NCBI GenBank assembly: GCA_024636475.1
Contig: JAGXHA010000011.1
Coordinates: 1 to 64,000 of the forward strand
Origin: Roseobacter sp.
GTDB taxonomy: Bacteria; Pseudomonadota; Alphaproteobacteria; Rhodobacterales; Rhodobacteraceae
Length of the DNA: 64,000 nt
Direction of reading: 5' to 3'
The first letter of the stretch is position 1. Each line of letters begins with the position of its first letter. The notes beneath the pieces are model-generated. The model was not told the DNA's origin and did no database searches. It saw only the letters and a list, made by a program, of their open reading frames with translations. A program made the position numbers and the translations under genes. Shown one piece after another: positions 17,877 to 26,481 of the stretch.

Positions 17877-20072
17877 GTGACCCCCCCTGAATTCTTTCAC
17901 CAAGGTGATCTGGTTGCGGTTATGACAACCCAGCCGTTAGGCCGTGCGCTGGATTACAAAGCGCCTGAGGGCGGGTGCCACCTTGGTGCCTTTGTCGAGG
18001 TGCCTTTAGGGCCGCGCAAAGTGTTGGGGGTGGTCTGGGGCGTGGGGCAGGGCGATTACGAACTGTCCAAAATCCGGTCGGTCATTCGCGTGTTGGACGC
18101 CGCCCCGATGCGAGAGGAGCTGCGGTCGTTCCTCAGCAAGGCCGCTGCCTATACATTGACGCCCATGCCCGCGATGCTGCGGCTGGCGACCCGCGCGCCG
18201 GGGCTGGGCGATCCACCCTCAATGCGCAAGATCTACAGGCGTGGCACGACCGATCCTGACCGGATGACAGATGCGCGCCGGCGGGTTCTGGCAACGCTGG
18301 CCGATTACGGTGATTTGTCGTTTACCCTTAAAGAACTGGCCGAGATGGCCGGAGTGACGTCGTCGGTAATCAAGGGGCTCGTGGCCCAGGACGCCGTGCT
18401 GGAACAAGACAGCCCGCGCGACGTGCCGTTTTTGCGCATGGACCCAAGCCTGCCCAGCAAGGAACTGACAGTGGACCAGTCAGAGGCTTCGGCTTTGCTG
18501 TCCGTTGGTGTGCAATCGGGCCAATATGGCACAACCTTGCTGCGTGGTGTCACAGGGTCGGGCAAGACCGAAGTGTATCTGGAGGCGGTCGCCGCCGCGC
18601 TGAAGGCCGGGCGGCAAGCCTTGGTCTTGCTGCCAGAAATTGCGCTGACCGAACAGTTCTTGCACCGGATCGAAACGCGCTTTGGGGCCAAGCCTGCCGA
18701 GTGGCACTCAGGTGCCACAATGACCGAGCGCCGCCGGATTTGGCGGATGGTCGGGCAGGGGCAAGCGCAGGTGGTGATCGGCGCGCGTTCGGCGCTGTTC
18801 TTGCCGTTCCAGAATCTGGGCCTGATCGTGGTCGATGAGGAACATGATACCTCGTACAAGCAGGAAGAAGGCGTGTTGTATAACGCCCGTGACATGGCGG
18901 TTCTGCGCGCGTCGATCTGCGGCGCGCAAGTGGTGCTGGCATCGGCCACGCCGTCGCTGGAAAGCTGGGCAAACGCAGAAGCCGGGAAATACACGAGGGT
19001 AGAGCTGACCTCGCGGTTTGGCCCTGCGGTTATGCCCCAGATGGGCGCGATTGATATGCGCGCAGAAGGATTGCCCAGCGACAAATGGATTTCCCCGACC
19101 TTACGGGTAGAGGTCGACAAACGATTGGAACGCGGCGAGCAAGCCATGCTCTTCATCAACCGCCGTGGCTATGCGCCGGTCACGCTGTGTCGGGCTTGCG
19201 GGCACCAGATCGGATGTGATCATTGTGATGCCCGCATGGTCGAGCACCGGTTCCTGAAACGTCTCGTTTGCCACCAATGCGGCGAAAGCAAACCCATGCC
19301 AGAGGCCTGCCCGTCGTGCGAAGCCGAGGGCAAGCTGGCCGCTGTCGGGCCAGGCGTGGAACGTCTGGGAGAAGAGGCTGCGGCCCTTTGGCCCGATGCG
19401 CGGGTCGCGACGCTTAGTTCGGACATGTACGGCTCGGCGCGCGCTTTGAAGGCCGAGATTGCCGGTATTGCAGAGGGTGCCGCAGATATCATCATCGGTA
19501 CGCAGCTGGTGGCAAAAGGCCACAACTTTCCTAATCTCACGCTGGTGGGCGTGATTGATGCTGATCTGGGGCTGATGGGGTCAGACTTGCGTGCGGCTGA
19601 ACGGACCTTTCAACTGATGCGTCAGGTCGCGGGCCGTGCCGGTCGGGCAGAGGCACCGGGGGCGGCATTTTTGCAGACCTATCAGCCCGACCATCCGGTG
19701 ATCCGCGCCATTCTGGCAGGCGAGGAAGAAGCGTTTTGGAAAGCAGAAGCGGCAGAGCGCCGTCAGGCCGGTGTGCCGCCTTATGGCCGCATGGCTGGAA
19801 TCATCCTGAGTGGGCCTGATGTGGCAGCCGTATTCGAGGCGGGTAACCAACTGGCGCGCCAGGACGGCCCGCTGCGCGCTGTGGGCGCACAGGTTTACGG
19901 CCCCGCACCCGCCCCCGTTGCGCGGGTGCGCGGGCGGCACCGTGTGAGGTTGCTGGTCAAGGCGGATAAATCGGTACCTTTGCAGGACGCGTTGGCAAAA
20001 TGGGTGGGGCAGTTGCGTTTAAAGGGGGACTTGCGGATCGCCGTCGATATTGATCCGCAGAGTTTTTATTGA
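17877..20072 (+). CDS. priA: Primosomal protein N' PriA (replication restart helicase)
   Basis: Superfamily 2 DNA helicase (731 aa) that recognises stalled forks and reloads the replisome. The N-terminal 3'-DNA-binding domain begins GDLVAVMTTQPL. The helicase core has Walker A TGSGKT near residue 230, a DEEH box (VVDEEHDTSYKQEEG) and SATPSLES. The zinc region follows (CRACGHQIGCDHCDARM and CHQCGESKPMPEACPSC, eight Cys), then GTQLVAKGHNFP and QVAGRAGR. I chose the GTG start because a GGAG site sits six bases upstream and homology starts there; an in-frame ATG 18 codons earlier has no such site. Confidence 0.92.
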   Translation: MTPPEFFHQGDLVAVMTTQPLGRALDYKAPEGGCHLGAFVEVPLGPRKVLGVVWGVGQGDYELSKIRSVIRVLDAAPMREELRSFLSKAAAYTLTPMPAMLRLATRAPGLGDPPSMRKIYRRGTTDPDRMTDARRRVLATLADYGDLSFTLKELAEMAGVTSSVIKGLVAQDAVLEQDSPRDVPFLRMDPSLPSKELTVDQSEASALLSVGVQSGQYGTTLLRGVTGSGKTEVYLEAVAAALKAGRQALVLLPEIALTEQFLHRIETRFGAKPAEWHSGATMTERRRIWRMVGQGQAQVVIGARSALFLPFQNLGLIVVDEEHDTSYKQEEGVLYNARDMAVLRASICGAQVVLASATPSLESWANAEAGKYTRVELTSRFGPAVMPQMGAIDMRAEGLPSDKWISPTLRVEVDKRLERGEQAMLFINRRGYAPVTLCRACGHQIGCDHCDARMVEHRFLKRLVCHQCGESKPMPEACPSCEAEGKLAAVGPGVERLGEEAAALWPDARVATLSSDMYGSARALKAEIAGIAEGAADIIIGTQLVAKGHNFPNLTLVGVIDADLGLMGSDLRAAERTFQLMRQVAGRAGRAEAPGAAFLQTYQPDHPVIRAILAGEEEAFWKAEAAERRQAGVPPYGRMAGIILSGPDVAAVFEAGNQLARQDGPLRAVGAQVYGPAPAPVARVRGRHRVRLLVKADKSVPLQDALAKWVGQLRLKGDLRIAVDIDPQSFY

Positions 20073-20106
20073 GTCTTTTGTGGTTTTGCCCAAAGGGGCA
20101 AAACGT

Positions 20107-20140
20107 GCCTTCGGCGAGGATTTTATCCATTTGGAAGTGA
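20107..20140 (+). repeat. Interspersed repeat copy 1 (after priA)
   Basis: A 34-base unit (GCCTTCGGCGAGGATTTT, then ATCCATTTGGAAGTGA) nearly identical to the copy at 25307-25341. It directly follows a hairpin at 20083-20104 (GTTTTGCCC / GGGCAAAAC). It belongs to a degenerate family whose core is GAGnATTT, about eight bases, then TGAAG or GGAAG. Confidence 0.7.
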
Positions 20141-20216
20141 GGCGCGCGCCCATGCTCAAACGGCTTGGAACTATTTGATCTCGTCAAGGCATGCGAAGCG
20201 GCGTATGGGGCAAAGT

Positions 20217-21449
20217 ATGACGCAATTCGTGACCCTTGCAGATGCCAAGCATCAACCGTTCTGGCGCCGCCCTGTGGCGCTGTTGTTTTTGATGGCTCTG
20301 GCCATGCCCATCGCATTTAACACATGGTCGGCGCTGCTGAATAATTTTGTGATCGAGGTCGCGAACTTTGATGGCTCTGACATCGGTTTGTTGCACACCG
20401 TGCGCGAAATCCCGGGCTTTCTGGCCGTCGGTGTTATCGCGATTATCATATTTGTGCGCGAGCAGGTTTTGGGACTGGTATCGCTGGTTCTGCTGGGGGT
20501 GGCGACAGCTTTCACCGCCTGGTTTCCGTCCATGGGCGGGATTTTGACGATCACGATGCTAAGTTCGATCGGGTTTCATTACTACGAGACCGTGAACCAG
20601 TCGCTGCAATTGCAGTGGCTCAAGATCGAGGATGCGCCGCGTATGCTTGGTTGGCTGATGGCGGCGGGGTCGGCGGCGACATTGGTGGCCTATCTGGCGA
20701 TTATGGCGCTGTGGGACACGCTGTCGCTGTCTTATAACATCGTCTACATGATTGGAGGCGGAGTGACGGTCGTGATCGCCTTGTTTGCGCTATTTGCCTA
20801 TCCGCAGTTCGAGGCCCCCCATCCGCAGGTCAAGAAGATGGTGCTGCGCAAGCGCTATTGGCTATATTATGCGTTGCAGTTCATGTCGGGTGCGCGGCGG
20901 CAGATTTTCGTCGTTTTCGCCGGCTTCATGATGGTTGAACGCTTTGGCTTTGACGTCCACGAAATCACCTTACTGTATCTGATCAACCTGATCGCAAACA
21001 TGATGTTTGCCCCGTTGATGGGGCGCGCTGTGGGGTATTTCGGGGAGCGGCGTACATTAGCTTTTGAATACATCGGCCTGATCTGCGTTTTTCTGGCATA
21101 TGGGGGCGTGTATTATCTGGGCTGGGGCGTCTTGATCGCGGCGACACTGTATGTTCTGGACCATATGTTTTTTGCCCTTGCACTGGCCCTGAAAACCTAC
21201 TGTCAAAAAATCGCTGATCCCGGCGACATTGCGCCCACTGCAGCTGTCGCCTTTACCATTAACCATATTGCGGCAGTGTTCTTGCCGGTCGCGTTGGGAT
21301 TGTTGTGGATGGTGTCACCGGCGGCTGTGTTCTTTCTGGCGGCGGGCATGGCGGGCATATCGCTGGGGCTGTCGCTGATGATCCCGCGCCACCCTGTACC
21401 GGGGCACGAGACGATCTTTAGCGTGCGCCTGACTGCGGCAGCCGAATAG
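20217..21449 (+). CDS. MFS transporter
   Basis: Polytopic inner-membrane protein (410 aa) with about twelve hydrophobic segments, typical of the major facilitator superfamily. The segments IGLLHTVREIPGFLAVGVIA and the central cytoplasmic loop QFEAPHPQVKKMVLRKRYWLYYA separate two six-helix halves. I do not recognise a substrate-specific subfamily. The ATG chosen follows GGGGCAAAGT; two in-frame upstream starts are possible and would add up to 14 residues. It sits between priA and prmA on the same strand, with no obvious functional link to either. Confidence 0.8.
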   Translation: MTQFVTLADAKHQPFWRRPVALLFLMALAMPIAFNTWSALLNNFVIEVANFDGSDIGLLHTVREIPGFLAVGVIAIIIFVREQVLGLVSLVLLGVATAFTAWFPSMGGILTITMLSSIGFHYYETVNQSLQLQWLKIEDAPRMLGWLMAAGSAATLVAYLAIMALWDTLSLSYNIVYMIGGGVTVVIALFALFAYPQFEAPHPQVKKMVLRKRYWLYYALQFMSGARRQIFVVFAGFMMVERFGFDVHEITLLYLINLIANMMFAPLMGRAVGYFGERRTLAFEYIGLICVFLAYGGVYYLGWGVLIAATLYVLDHMFFALALALKTYCQKIADPGDIAPTAAVAFTINHIAAVFLPVALGLLWMVSPAAVFFLAAGMAGISLGLSLMIPRHPVPGHETIFSVRLTAAAE

Positions 21450-21510
21450 CCAAACCTTGACCCGACAGGCGCGCCTGCTTAGGCGATGCTTGAAACCTGC
21501 GGAGAGACCG

Positions 21511-22383
21511 ATGCCCACATTCACAGCCCTGTCCACCCTTGAAGGACGCAAGCCCGCCTATGCCTTGGGTGAGGCGATGGAGAACCTTGTGCCGGAGCCA
21601 ACAGGTGTTGGCGTCTTCGAGATAGAAGACGGATCGGGCCTATGGGAAGTCGGCGGTTATTTTGAACAAGCCCCCGATGAAACCGCCCTGGCCATTCTGG
21701 CAGCAAGCATGGGGGCCAAGGATTTTGTCGTCTCGGAATTGCCAGAAACCGATTGGGTCGCCCATGTGCGCCGCGAACTGTCTCCGGTCGAGGCGGGACG
21801 GTTTTTCGTCTACGGCAGCCATGACGCCGACAAGGTGCCAGAAGGGTGCGAGCCGCTGCTGATCGAGGCTGCGATGGCCTTCGGGACCGGCCACCACGGC
21901 ACAACGCTGGGCTGCCTGCGCGCGCTTGACCGCTTGGCCAACGAGGGCATGATCGGGCTGAACGTTGCCGACATCGGCTGCGGCACGGCCGTTCTGGCGA
22001 TGGCGGCAGCGCGGATTTGGCCGAACGCTGTGGTGGCAAGCGACATTGATGAAGTGGCCGTTGATGTCGCACGTGCCAATGCCGCGGCGAACGGGCTAAG
22101 TGACCGGCTGATTTGTGTCGAGGCTGCTGGTTTTGACCATCCAGACCTAGCTGGGAAAGCGCCCTTTGATCTGATCTTTGCCAACATCCTCAAAGGGCCT
22201 TTGATTGCATTGGCCCCAGATATGGCCGAGGCGCTGGCACCTGGCGGAAAGGCAATTCTGTCGGGCATCCTGAACGAGCAGGCAGATGACGTGATTGCCG
22301 TGTATGCGCAATCAGGAATGGCGTTGCTGAACCAAGAGATGATTGGGGACTGGACGACACTGACTGTCGAGAAAAAGCCATAA
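21511..22383 (+). CDS. prmA: Ribosomal protein L11 methyltransferase PrmA
   Basis: SAM-dependent methyltransferase (290 aa) that trimethylates ribosomal protein L11. The N-terminal substrate-recognition domain (about 1-100) is followed by the Rossmann-like catalytic domain. AFGTGHHGTTLGCL is the characteristic PrmA motif, VADIGCGTAVLAMAAA is the SAM-binding motif I, and FDLIFANILKGPLI contains the NI motif replacing NPPY. The start was taken at MPTFTALST behind GGAGAGACCG; the frame is open 18 codons further upstream. A bidirectional terminator follows. Confidence 0.92.
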   Translation: MPTFTALSTLEGRKPAYALGEAMENLVPEPTGVGVFEIEDGSGLWEVGGYFEQAPDETALAILAASMGAKDFVVSELPETDWVAHVRRELSPVEAGRFFVYGSHDADKVPEGCEPLLIEAAMAFGTGHHGTTLGCLRALDRLANEGMIGLNVADIGCGTAVLAMAAARIWPNAVVASDIDEVAVDVARANAAANGLSDRLICVEAAGFDHPDLAGKAPFDLIFANILKGPLIALAPDMAEALAPGGKAILSGILNEQADDVIAVYAQSGMALLNQEMIGDWTTLTVEKKP

Positions 22384-22438
22384 GCGGTGCAAAATTCGCC
22401 CGCTTGTGTTTTCGCGGTGCTGTCGTTTCAAAAAGATA

Positions 22439-22476
22439 AGCCACGCTGACCGGTTTGGTGAGCGTGGCTCGTTTTC
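22439..22476. terminator. Bidirectional terminator between prmA and the DUF1127 gene
   Basis: A perfect 9-bp stem (AGCCACGCT / AGCGTGGCT) with a 13-base loop is followed by CGTTTTCGTT on the plus strand. On the minus strand it is followed by a T-rich run (TATCTTTTT), so it can end transcripts from both converging genes. Confidence 0.8.
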
Positions 22477-22518
22477 GTTGATTGAACTGCCCTTGGGGCG
22501 CTGTCGTGACATCGCGCC

Positions 22519-22737
22519 TTAGCGGATGAAGTGGTTCAAAGCGACAGATTCGATATTGCTGCGTGTCAGGCCGATATCGTCAAGTTCGCGGTCGGTAAGA
22601 GCGGACAGGGCGTTGCGTGTGACGCGGGCGTCGTTCCAAGCAATGACACTTCCAACGATGTCGCCCAGATGGGAGAAAACGCGGTTGACTGTCGATGCGG
22701 TGGCGTAATTAGTCGTCGGTGTGTAGAACAGAGCCAT
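22519..22737 (-). CDS. DUF1127 domain small protein
   Basis: Small basic protein (72 aa) with the DUF1127 signature in its C-terminal half: LSALTDRELDDIGLTRSNIE (about 45-64). Proteins of this family in alphaproteobacteria are short, often stress-induced, and some bind RNA and act in phosphate, carbon or RNA turnover. The molecular role here is unknown. It is a single-gene unit, divergent from the ruvC region and convergent with prmA. I looked for CCTCCTCCC-loop small RNAs that accompany some family members downstream and saw none. Confidence 0.85.
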   Translation of the reverse strand: MALFYTPTTNYATASTVNRVFSHLGDIVGSVIAWNDARVTRNALSALTDRELDDIGLTRSNIESVALNHFIR

Positions 22738-23062
22738 TAGAGTGATCCTTGAAGAGAAATAAGCCGATTATGTATCGGAATGCTCAGCAAGTAGGCAGTT
22801 TGAAAACTTCTCGCAACACCCAGACTTGCATGTGTGATCTGCGTTTTCTGCATAGCAGCATTTTTTCTGAAACCTCAATAAATTATGGCGAATATGAGGC
22901 AGGGTCGGTGCCGTTGGCGGCTGGCCAACGGTCGTTTTAAGGCAAAACCCGTCGCCAAAACGCGAGATTGTGTCCTTTCCAAGGCAGGGTCGAAAAGCCT
23001 TGGTGGGTGTTCGTGTTTTGTGCTAATCGTCAGAAAACATAAAATCTGAGGTAAATAGGCAC
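22738..23062. other. Intergenic region with an orphan terminator hairpin
   Basis: This 325-base gap separates the divergent DUF1127 and ruvC genes. A hairpin at 22911-22931 (CCGTTGGC / GCCAACGG, five-base loop) is followed by TCGTTTTAA and looks like a plus-strand terminator with no gene assigned to it. A second stem-loop, CCAAGGC / GCCTTGG at 22979-23003, lies just before ruvC. A 63-codon frame at 22749-22940 runs through the first hairpin and is unlikely to be a protein. A small RNA from about 22750 to 22940 would explain the terminator. Confidence 0.45.
22911..22937 (+). terminator. Terminator-like hairpin without an annotated gene
   Basis: Eight-bp perfect stem with a GGCTG loop and a following TCGTTTTAA. 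The minus-strand reading has no T-run after the stem, so orientation is plus. Confidence 0.6.
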
Positions 23063-23569
23063 ATGATACGGGTAATCGGTATTGATCCGGGACTACGCAA
23101 TATGGGGTGGGGCATCATTGATGTTTCCGGAAGCCGGTTGAGCCATGTGGCAAACGGGGTTTGCGTATCGGAAGGACCGGACCTTGGATCGCGTCTGCTG
23201 TCTTTGCATGCGCAACTGACACGGATCATTGTGACCTACAGACCGCAAACAGCGGCGGTTGAACAGACTTTTGTAAACAAGGACGGCGCGGGGACGCTTA
23301 AGTTGGGGCAAGCGCGGGGCATTGCGATGCTGGTGCCAGCGCAGGCCGGGCTGAAAGTAGGTGAATACTATCCCAATACGGTCAAGAAAACTGTTGTTGG
23401 TGTTGGCCACGCGGATAAGGGGCAGATCTTGCCCATGGTACGGATGCAATTGCCGGGAATTGAAATCGCAGGCCCCGATGCCGCAGATGCCTTGGCCATC
23501 GCGATCTGTCACGCGCATCATGGTGGGGCCAGCACATTGGCCCAGGCCGTTGCAAAGGCCACGGCATGA
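23063..23569 (+). CDS. ruvC: Crossover junction endodeoxyribonuclease RuvC
   Basis: Holliday-junction resolvase (168 aa). The RNase H-like fold begins with [13 protein letters not shown]. The metal-binding acidic residues are Asp8, Glu67 (AVEQTF), Asp139 and Asp142 ([14 protein letters not shown]), as in the family. It cuts junctions held by the RuvAB branch-migration motor, whose genes follow at once; the RuvC stop overlaps the RuvA start (ATGA). The order ruvC-ruvA-ruvB followed by a tol-pal operon is common in alphaproteobacteria. Confidence 0.96.
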   Translation: MIRVIGIDPGLRNMGWGIIDVSGSRLSHVANGVCVSEGPDLGSRLLSLHAQLTRIIVTYRPQTAAVEQTFVNKDGAGTLKLGQARGIAMLVPAQAGLKVGEYYPNTVKKTVVGVGHADKGQILPMVRMQLPGIEIAGPDAADALAIAICHAHHGGASTLAQAVAKATA

Positions 23570-24231
23570 TTGGCAAGATCACCGGCCGCATCGATTACCG
23601 TGCCCCCGACCATGTGCTGATCGACGTGCGCGGCGTCGGGTACCTTGTCTATTGCTCTGACCGGACGCTGGCAGCCTTGCCGGGCGTCGGAGAGGCTGTT
23701 GCTCTTTTTACCGATCTGGTGGTGCGCGAGGACCTGATGCAACTGTTTGGCTTTCAAACCCTGGCCGAGAAGGAATGGCACCGCCTTTTGACGTCGGTGC
23801 AAGGGGTCGGTGCCAAGGCTGCTTTGGCGATCCTTGGCGCGCTTGGGCCTGATGGGGTCAGCCGTGCGATTGCGTTGGGGGATTGGAATGCGGTCAAGGC
23901 AGCAAAGGGTGTTGGTCCAAAGATTGCGCAGCGTGTGGTGCTGGACCTCAAGGATAAAGCCCCCGGCGTGATGGCAATGACCGCCACCTTGGCCGAAGCA
24001 AACGGAGAGGTCGAGGCGGTGCAAGTGATTGAGCCCTCTGAACCTAAACGCCGCCCCGCCCCTGCGCTGAACCAATCCGCACAGTCAGAAGCGCTTTCTG
24101 CGCTTAACAACCTTGGCTACGGCCCCGGTGATGCTGCAGGGGCCGTTGCACAAGCGGCGGGCGAAAATCCCGAAGCGGATACACCGATCCTGATTCGTGC
24201 AGCGTTGAAACTTCTGGCCCCAAAGGGGTAG
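23566..24231 (+). CDS. ruvA: Holliday junction branch migration protein RuvA
   Basis: Junction-binding subunit of RuvAB (221 aa, slightly longer than the usual 190-205). Domain I (OB fold, 1-65) begins [11 protein letters not shown]. Domain II (about 66-140) contains the helix-hairpin-helix motifs [16 protein letters not shown] and [17 protein letters not shown] linker (about 145-172) leads to domain III, which binds RuvB ([16 protein letters not shown]). It is translationally coupled to ruvC and followed by ruvB after 46 bases. Confidence 0.96.
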   Translation: MIGKITGRIDYRAPDHVLIDVRGVGYLVYCSDRTLAALPGVGEAVALFTDLVVREDLMQLFGFQTLAEKEWHRLLTSVQGVGAKAALAILGALGPDGVSRAIALGDWNAVKAAKGVGPKIAQRVVLDLKDKAPGVMAMTATLAEANGEVEAVQVIEPSEPKRRPAPALNQSAQSEALSALNNLGYGPGDAAGAVAQAAGENPEADTPILIRAALKLLAPKG

Positions 24232-24277
24232 AGTGGGGCGTCAGCAGCGCAAGCGCCCCTTATGCCTTGGATAGTAG

Positions 24278-25297
24278 ATGATCGATAGCGACCCAACCCT
24301 GCGGCCTGATCCGCTGCCCGAGGACTTTGACCGCGCACTGCGTCCGCAGATGCTGGATGAATTCGTAGGTCAGGCCGAGGCGCGCTCGAACCTCAAAGTG
24401 TTCATCCAATCCGCCAAACAACGTGGCGAGGCGATGGACCACACACTGTTCCACGGCCCCCCCGGCTTGGGTAAAACGACGCTGGCGCAAATCATGGCCC
24501 GAGAATTGGGCGTGGGGTTTCGGATGACATCGGGGCCTGTGCTGGCGAAAGCCGGTGATCTTGCGGCGATCCTGACCAATCTTGAGGCCCGCGATGTCTT
24601 GTTCATCGACGAAATTCACCGCCTTAACCCGGCGGTGGAAGAAGTGCTGTATCCCGCTCTGGAGGATTTCGAGCTTGATCTGGTCATTGGCGAAGGCCCT
24701 GCGGCGCGCACGGTGCGAATTGAATTGCAGCCCTTCACGCTTGTCGGAGCGACGACCCGTATGGGGTTGCTGACCACGCCGCTGCGCGACCGTTTTGGCA
24801 TTCCGACCCGACTGGAATTCTACACAGAGGATGAGTTGTTCATTATTGTTGACCGCAATGCCCGCAAGTTGGGGGCTCCGGCAGACGAGGGCGGCGCACG
24901 CGAGATTGCGAAACGCGCCCGCGGCACACCGCGGATTGCGGGGCGGTTGCTGCGCCGTGTCGTGGATTTTGCAGTGGTCGAGGGCGATGGCCGTGTCACA
25001 CGCGAACTTGCCGATATGGCGCTGACACGTTTGGGTGTGGACAAGCTGGGGCTCGACAGCGCCGATCGGCGCTATCTTCGGTTGGTTGCCGAGAACTACC
25101 AAGGTGGCCCCGTAGGGATCGAGACGATGTCGGCGGCGTTATCCGAGAGCCGCGATTCGCTTGAAGAGGTGATCGAGCCGTTTTTGCTGCAGCAAGGCTT
25201 GATCCAGCGAACACCGCGCGGTCGGATGTTGGCGCAAAAAGCATGGACGCATTTGGGGATTGCACCGCCCAAACCACGGGCGGATTTGTTTGATTGA
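24278..25297 (+). CDS. ruvB: Holliday junction DNA helicase RuvB
   Basis: AAA+ hexameric motor (339 aa) that drives branch migration with RuvA. The N-terminus [11 protein letters not shown] leads into Walker [11 protein letters not shown] near residue 65, Walker [10 protein letters not shown], sensor 1 [18 protein letters not shown] and the arginine finger region. The winged-helix C-terminal domain ends with [15 protein letters not shown]. All family landmarks are intact. One copy of an interspersed repeat lies ten bases after the stop. Confidence 0.97.
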   Translation: MIDSDPTLRPDPLPEDFDRALRPQMLDEFVGQAEARSNLKVFIQSAKQRGEAMDHTLFHGPPGLGKTTLAQIMARELGVGFRMTSGPVLAKAGDLAAILTNLEARDVLFIDEIHRLNPAVEEVLYPALEDFELDLVIGEGPAARTVRIELQPFTLVGATTRMGLLTTPLRDRFGIPTRLEFYTEDELFIIVDRNARKLGAPADEGGAREIAKRARGTPRIAGRLLRRVVDFAVVEGDGRVTRELADMALTRLGVDKLGLDSADRRYLRLVAENYQGGPVGIETMSAALSESRDSLEEVIEPFLLQQGLIQRTPRGRMLAQKAWTHLGIAPPKPRADLFD

Positions 25298-25306
25298 GGC
25301 CCCGGA

Positions 25307-25341
25307 GCCTTCGGCGAGGATTTTAGACCATTTGGAAGATG
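25307..25341 (+). repeat. Interspersed repeat copy 2 (after ruvB)
   Basis: GCCTTCGGCGAGGATTTT followed by AGACCATTTGGAAGATG, nearly identical to the copy at 20107-20140. Its last bases (GGAAG) are placed to serve as the ribosome binding site of the next gene, whose ATG is at 25344. Confidence 0.7.
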
Positions 25342-25343
25342 CG

Positions 25344-25967
25344 ATGACACCACAAGATATCGAAGCACTGTTTACACGCGAAAGCGGGGATTTTGTTTTC
25401 GCGCGGTGTGGGCGGCCCTTGTCGCCGGTTGTGTTCGGGGTCGATGATGCGACGTTGTCTGTGATCAAGGGAGCTTTGGAGGCGGTTTGCGTCCTGTCCA
25501 ACCACAAGATGGCCGAAACGGATCCAGAGCTTGGCAGCAACCTGATGATGTTCTTTTTCAAGGAGTGGTCTGAGCTTTTGGACGTACCGGGGCTGGACCG
25601 TCTGGTGCCTGACTTGGGGCCTTTGGTCGAAAAGTTGCAAGCCGTGGAGGCAAATCAATACCGTTTGTTCCGGTTTGACGAGGCTGGGGCGATCAAAGCC
25701 TGCTTTGTCTTCCTGCGGATGGACCAGCATCTTAGCGCTGTGCCTGCGCAGACATTAGCGCTCAGCCAGATCGTGCAGTCGTTTTTGCTGTGGTCTGATA
25801 CTGCCTTTAAGGAAAAATCGCCCTTGGTGGTTGCGGATGGCACCACGATTTTGCGCCCTGATGTCGCCGAGCTTTTGCGCGCCGCCTATGACCCCGTGCT
25901 GCCCCTCGCTGCGCAAGATGCATCCCATGCGCTGCGCCTTTTTGCGCGGTTGAGTAAGCCCCAATGA
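25344..25967 (+). CDS. Conserved protein of unknown function between ruvB and ybgC
   Basis: I do not recognise this 207-aa protein. It has no signal peptide, membrane segment or clear catalytic motif. It looks globular and soluble, with an acidic and hydrophobic mix and a possible alpha/beta fold (PVVFGVDDATLSVIKGALEAV; LVVADGTTILRPDVAELLRAAYDP). The start follows GGAAGATGCG, bases contributed by an interspersed repeat. Its stop overlaps the ybgC start (ATGA), so it is probably translated with ybgC and may be read through from ruvB. Codon choice looks like the neighbours. A role in DNA repair or in the envelope would only be guessed from position. Confidence 0.7.
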   Translation: MTPQDIEALFTRESGDFVFARCGRPLSPVVFGVDDATLSVIKGALEAVCVLSNHKMAETDPELGSNLMMFFFKEWSELLDVPGLDRLVPDLGPLVEKLQAVEANQYRLFRFDEAGAIKACFVFLRMDQHLSAVPAQTLALSQIVQSFLLWSDTAFKEKSPLVVADGTTILRPDVAELLRAAYDPVLPLAAQDASHALRLFARLSKPQ

Positions 25968-26350
25968 CCCATCGCTTGCCGATCCGCGTTTACTATGAAG
26001 ATACCGACATGGCCGGTATCGTTTATTACGCCAACTACCTGCGTTATATCGAGCGCGCCCGCAGCGATTGGGTGCGCGAGATTGGAATTGACCAGCTTGA
26101 GATGAAAGCGGCTGGCGTTGTTTTCGCCGTGCGCCGTGTCGAGGCGGATTACATTGCGCCCGCGGTTTTCGACGATCTGCTTGAGGTACGCACCTGGGCC
26201 ACATCCATCGGGCCTGCGCGCATGGTCATGACGCAGGAAGTGTGGCGCGCAGATACGCTGTTGTTTCAGGCGGCTGTCACGATTGTGTGCATCAACGCGG
26301 GCGGGAAACCCTGCCGATTGCCAGCGAAACTCCGCTCAATCCCCGTTTGA
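25964..26350 (+). CDS. ybgC: Acyl-CoA thioesterase YbgC, tol-pal associated
   Basis: Hotdog-fold thioesterase (128 aa). The motif YYEDTDMAGIVYYANYLRY (10-28) holds the catalytic Asp15 and is the YbgC/FCBC hallmark. Such enzymes hydrolyse short- or medium-chain acyl-CoA or acyl-ACP and are linked to phospholipid metabolism at the membrane. The gene almost always opens tol-pal operons, and does so here, 131 bases before tolQ and overlapping the preceding unknown gene by four bases. Confidence 0.92.
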   Translation: MTHRLPIRVYYEDTDMAGIVYYANYLRYIERARSDWVREIGIDQLEMKAAGVVFAVRRVEADYIAPAVFDDLLEVRTWATSIGPARMVMTQEVWRADTLLFQAAVTIVCINAGGKPCRLPAKLRSIPV

Positions 26351-26481
26351 GGGGCGGATTGGTGCCATACGCCTAGCAATCGACATTGCACTTCGCTAAG
26401 ATTGCGGCAAATAGCGCCTTGGAAAACAGGGCCGTTGAGGCGGAACAGCCCCGCGAGGGGCCTTTATAAAGAGCAGAACCG

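Noticed and set aside
22749..22940. 63-codon protein beside the DUF1127 gene
   Set aside because: The frame runs through a terminator-like hairpin and shows no protein-like pattern; a small RNA explains the region better.
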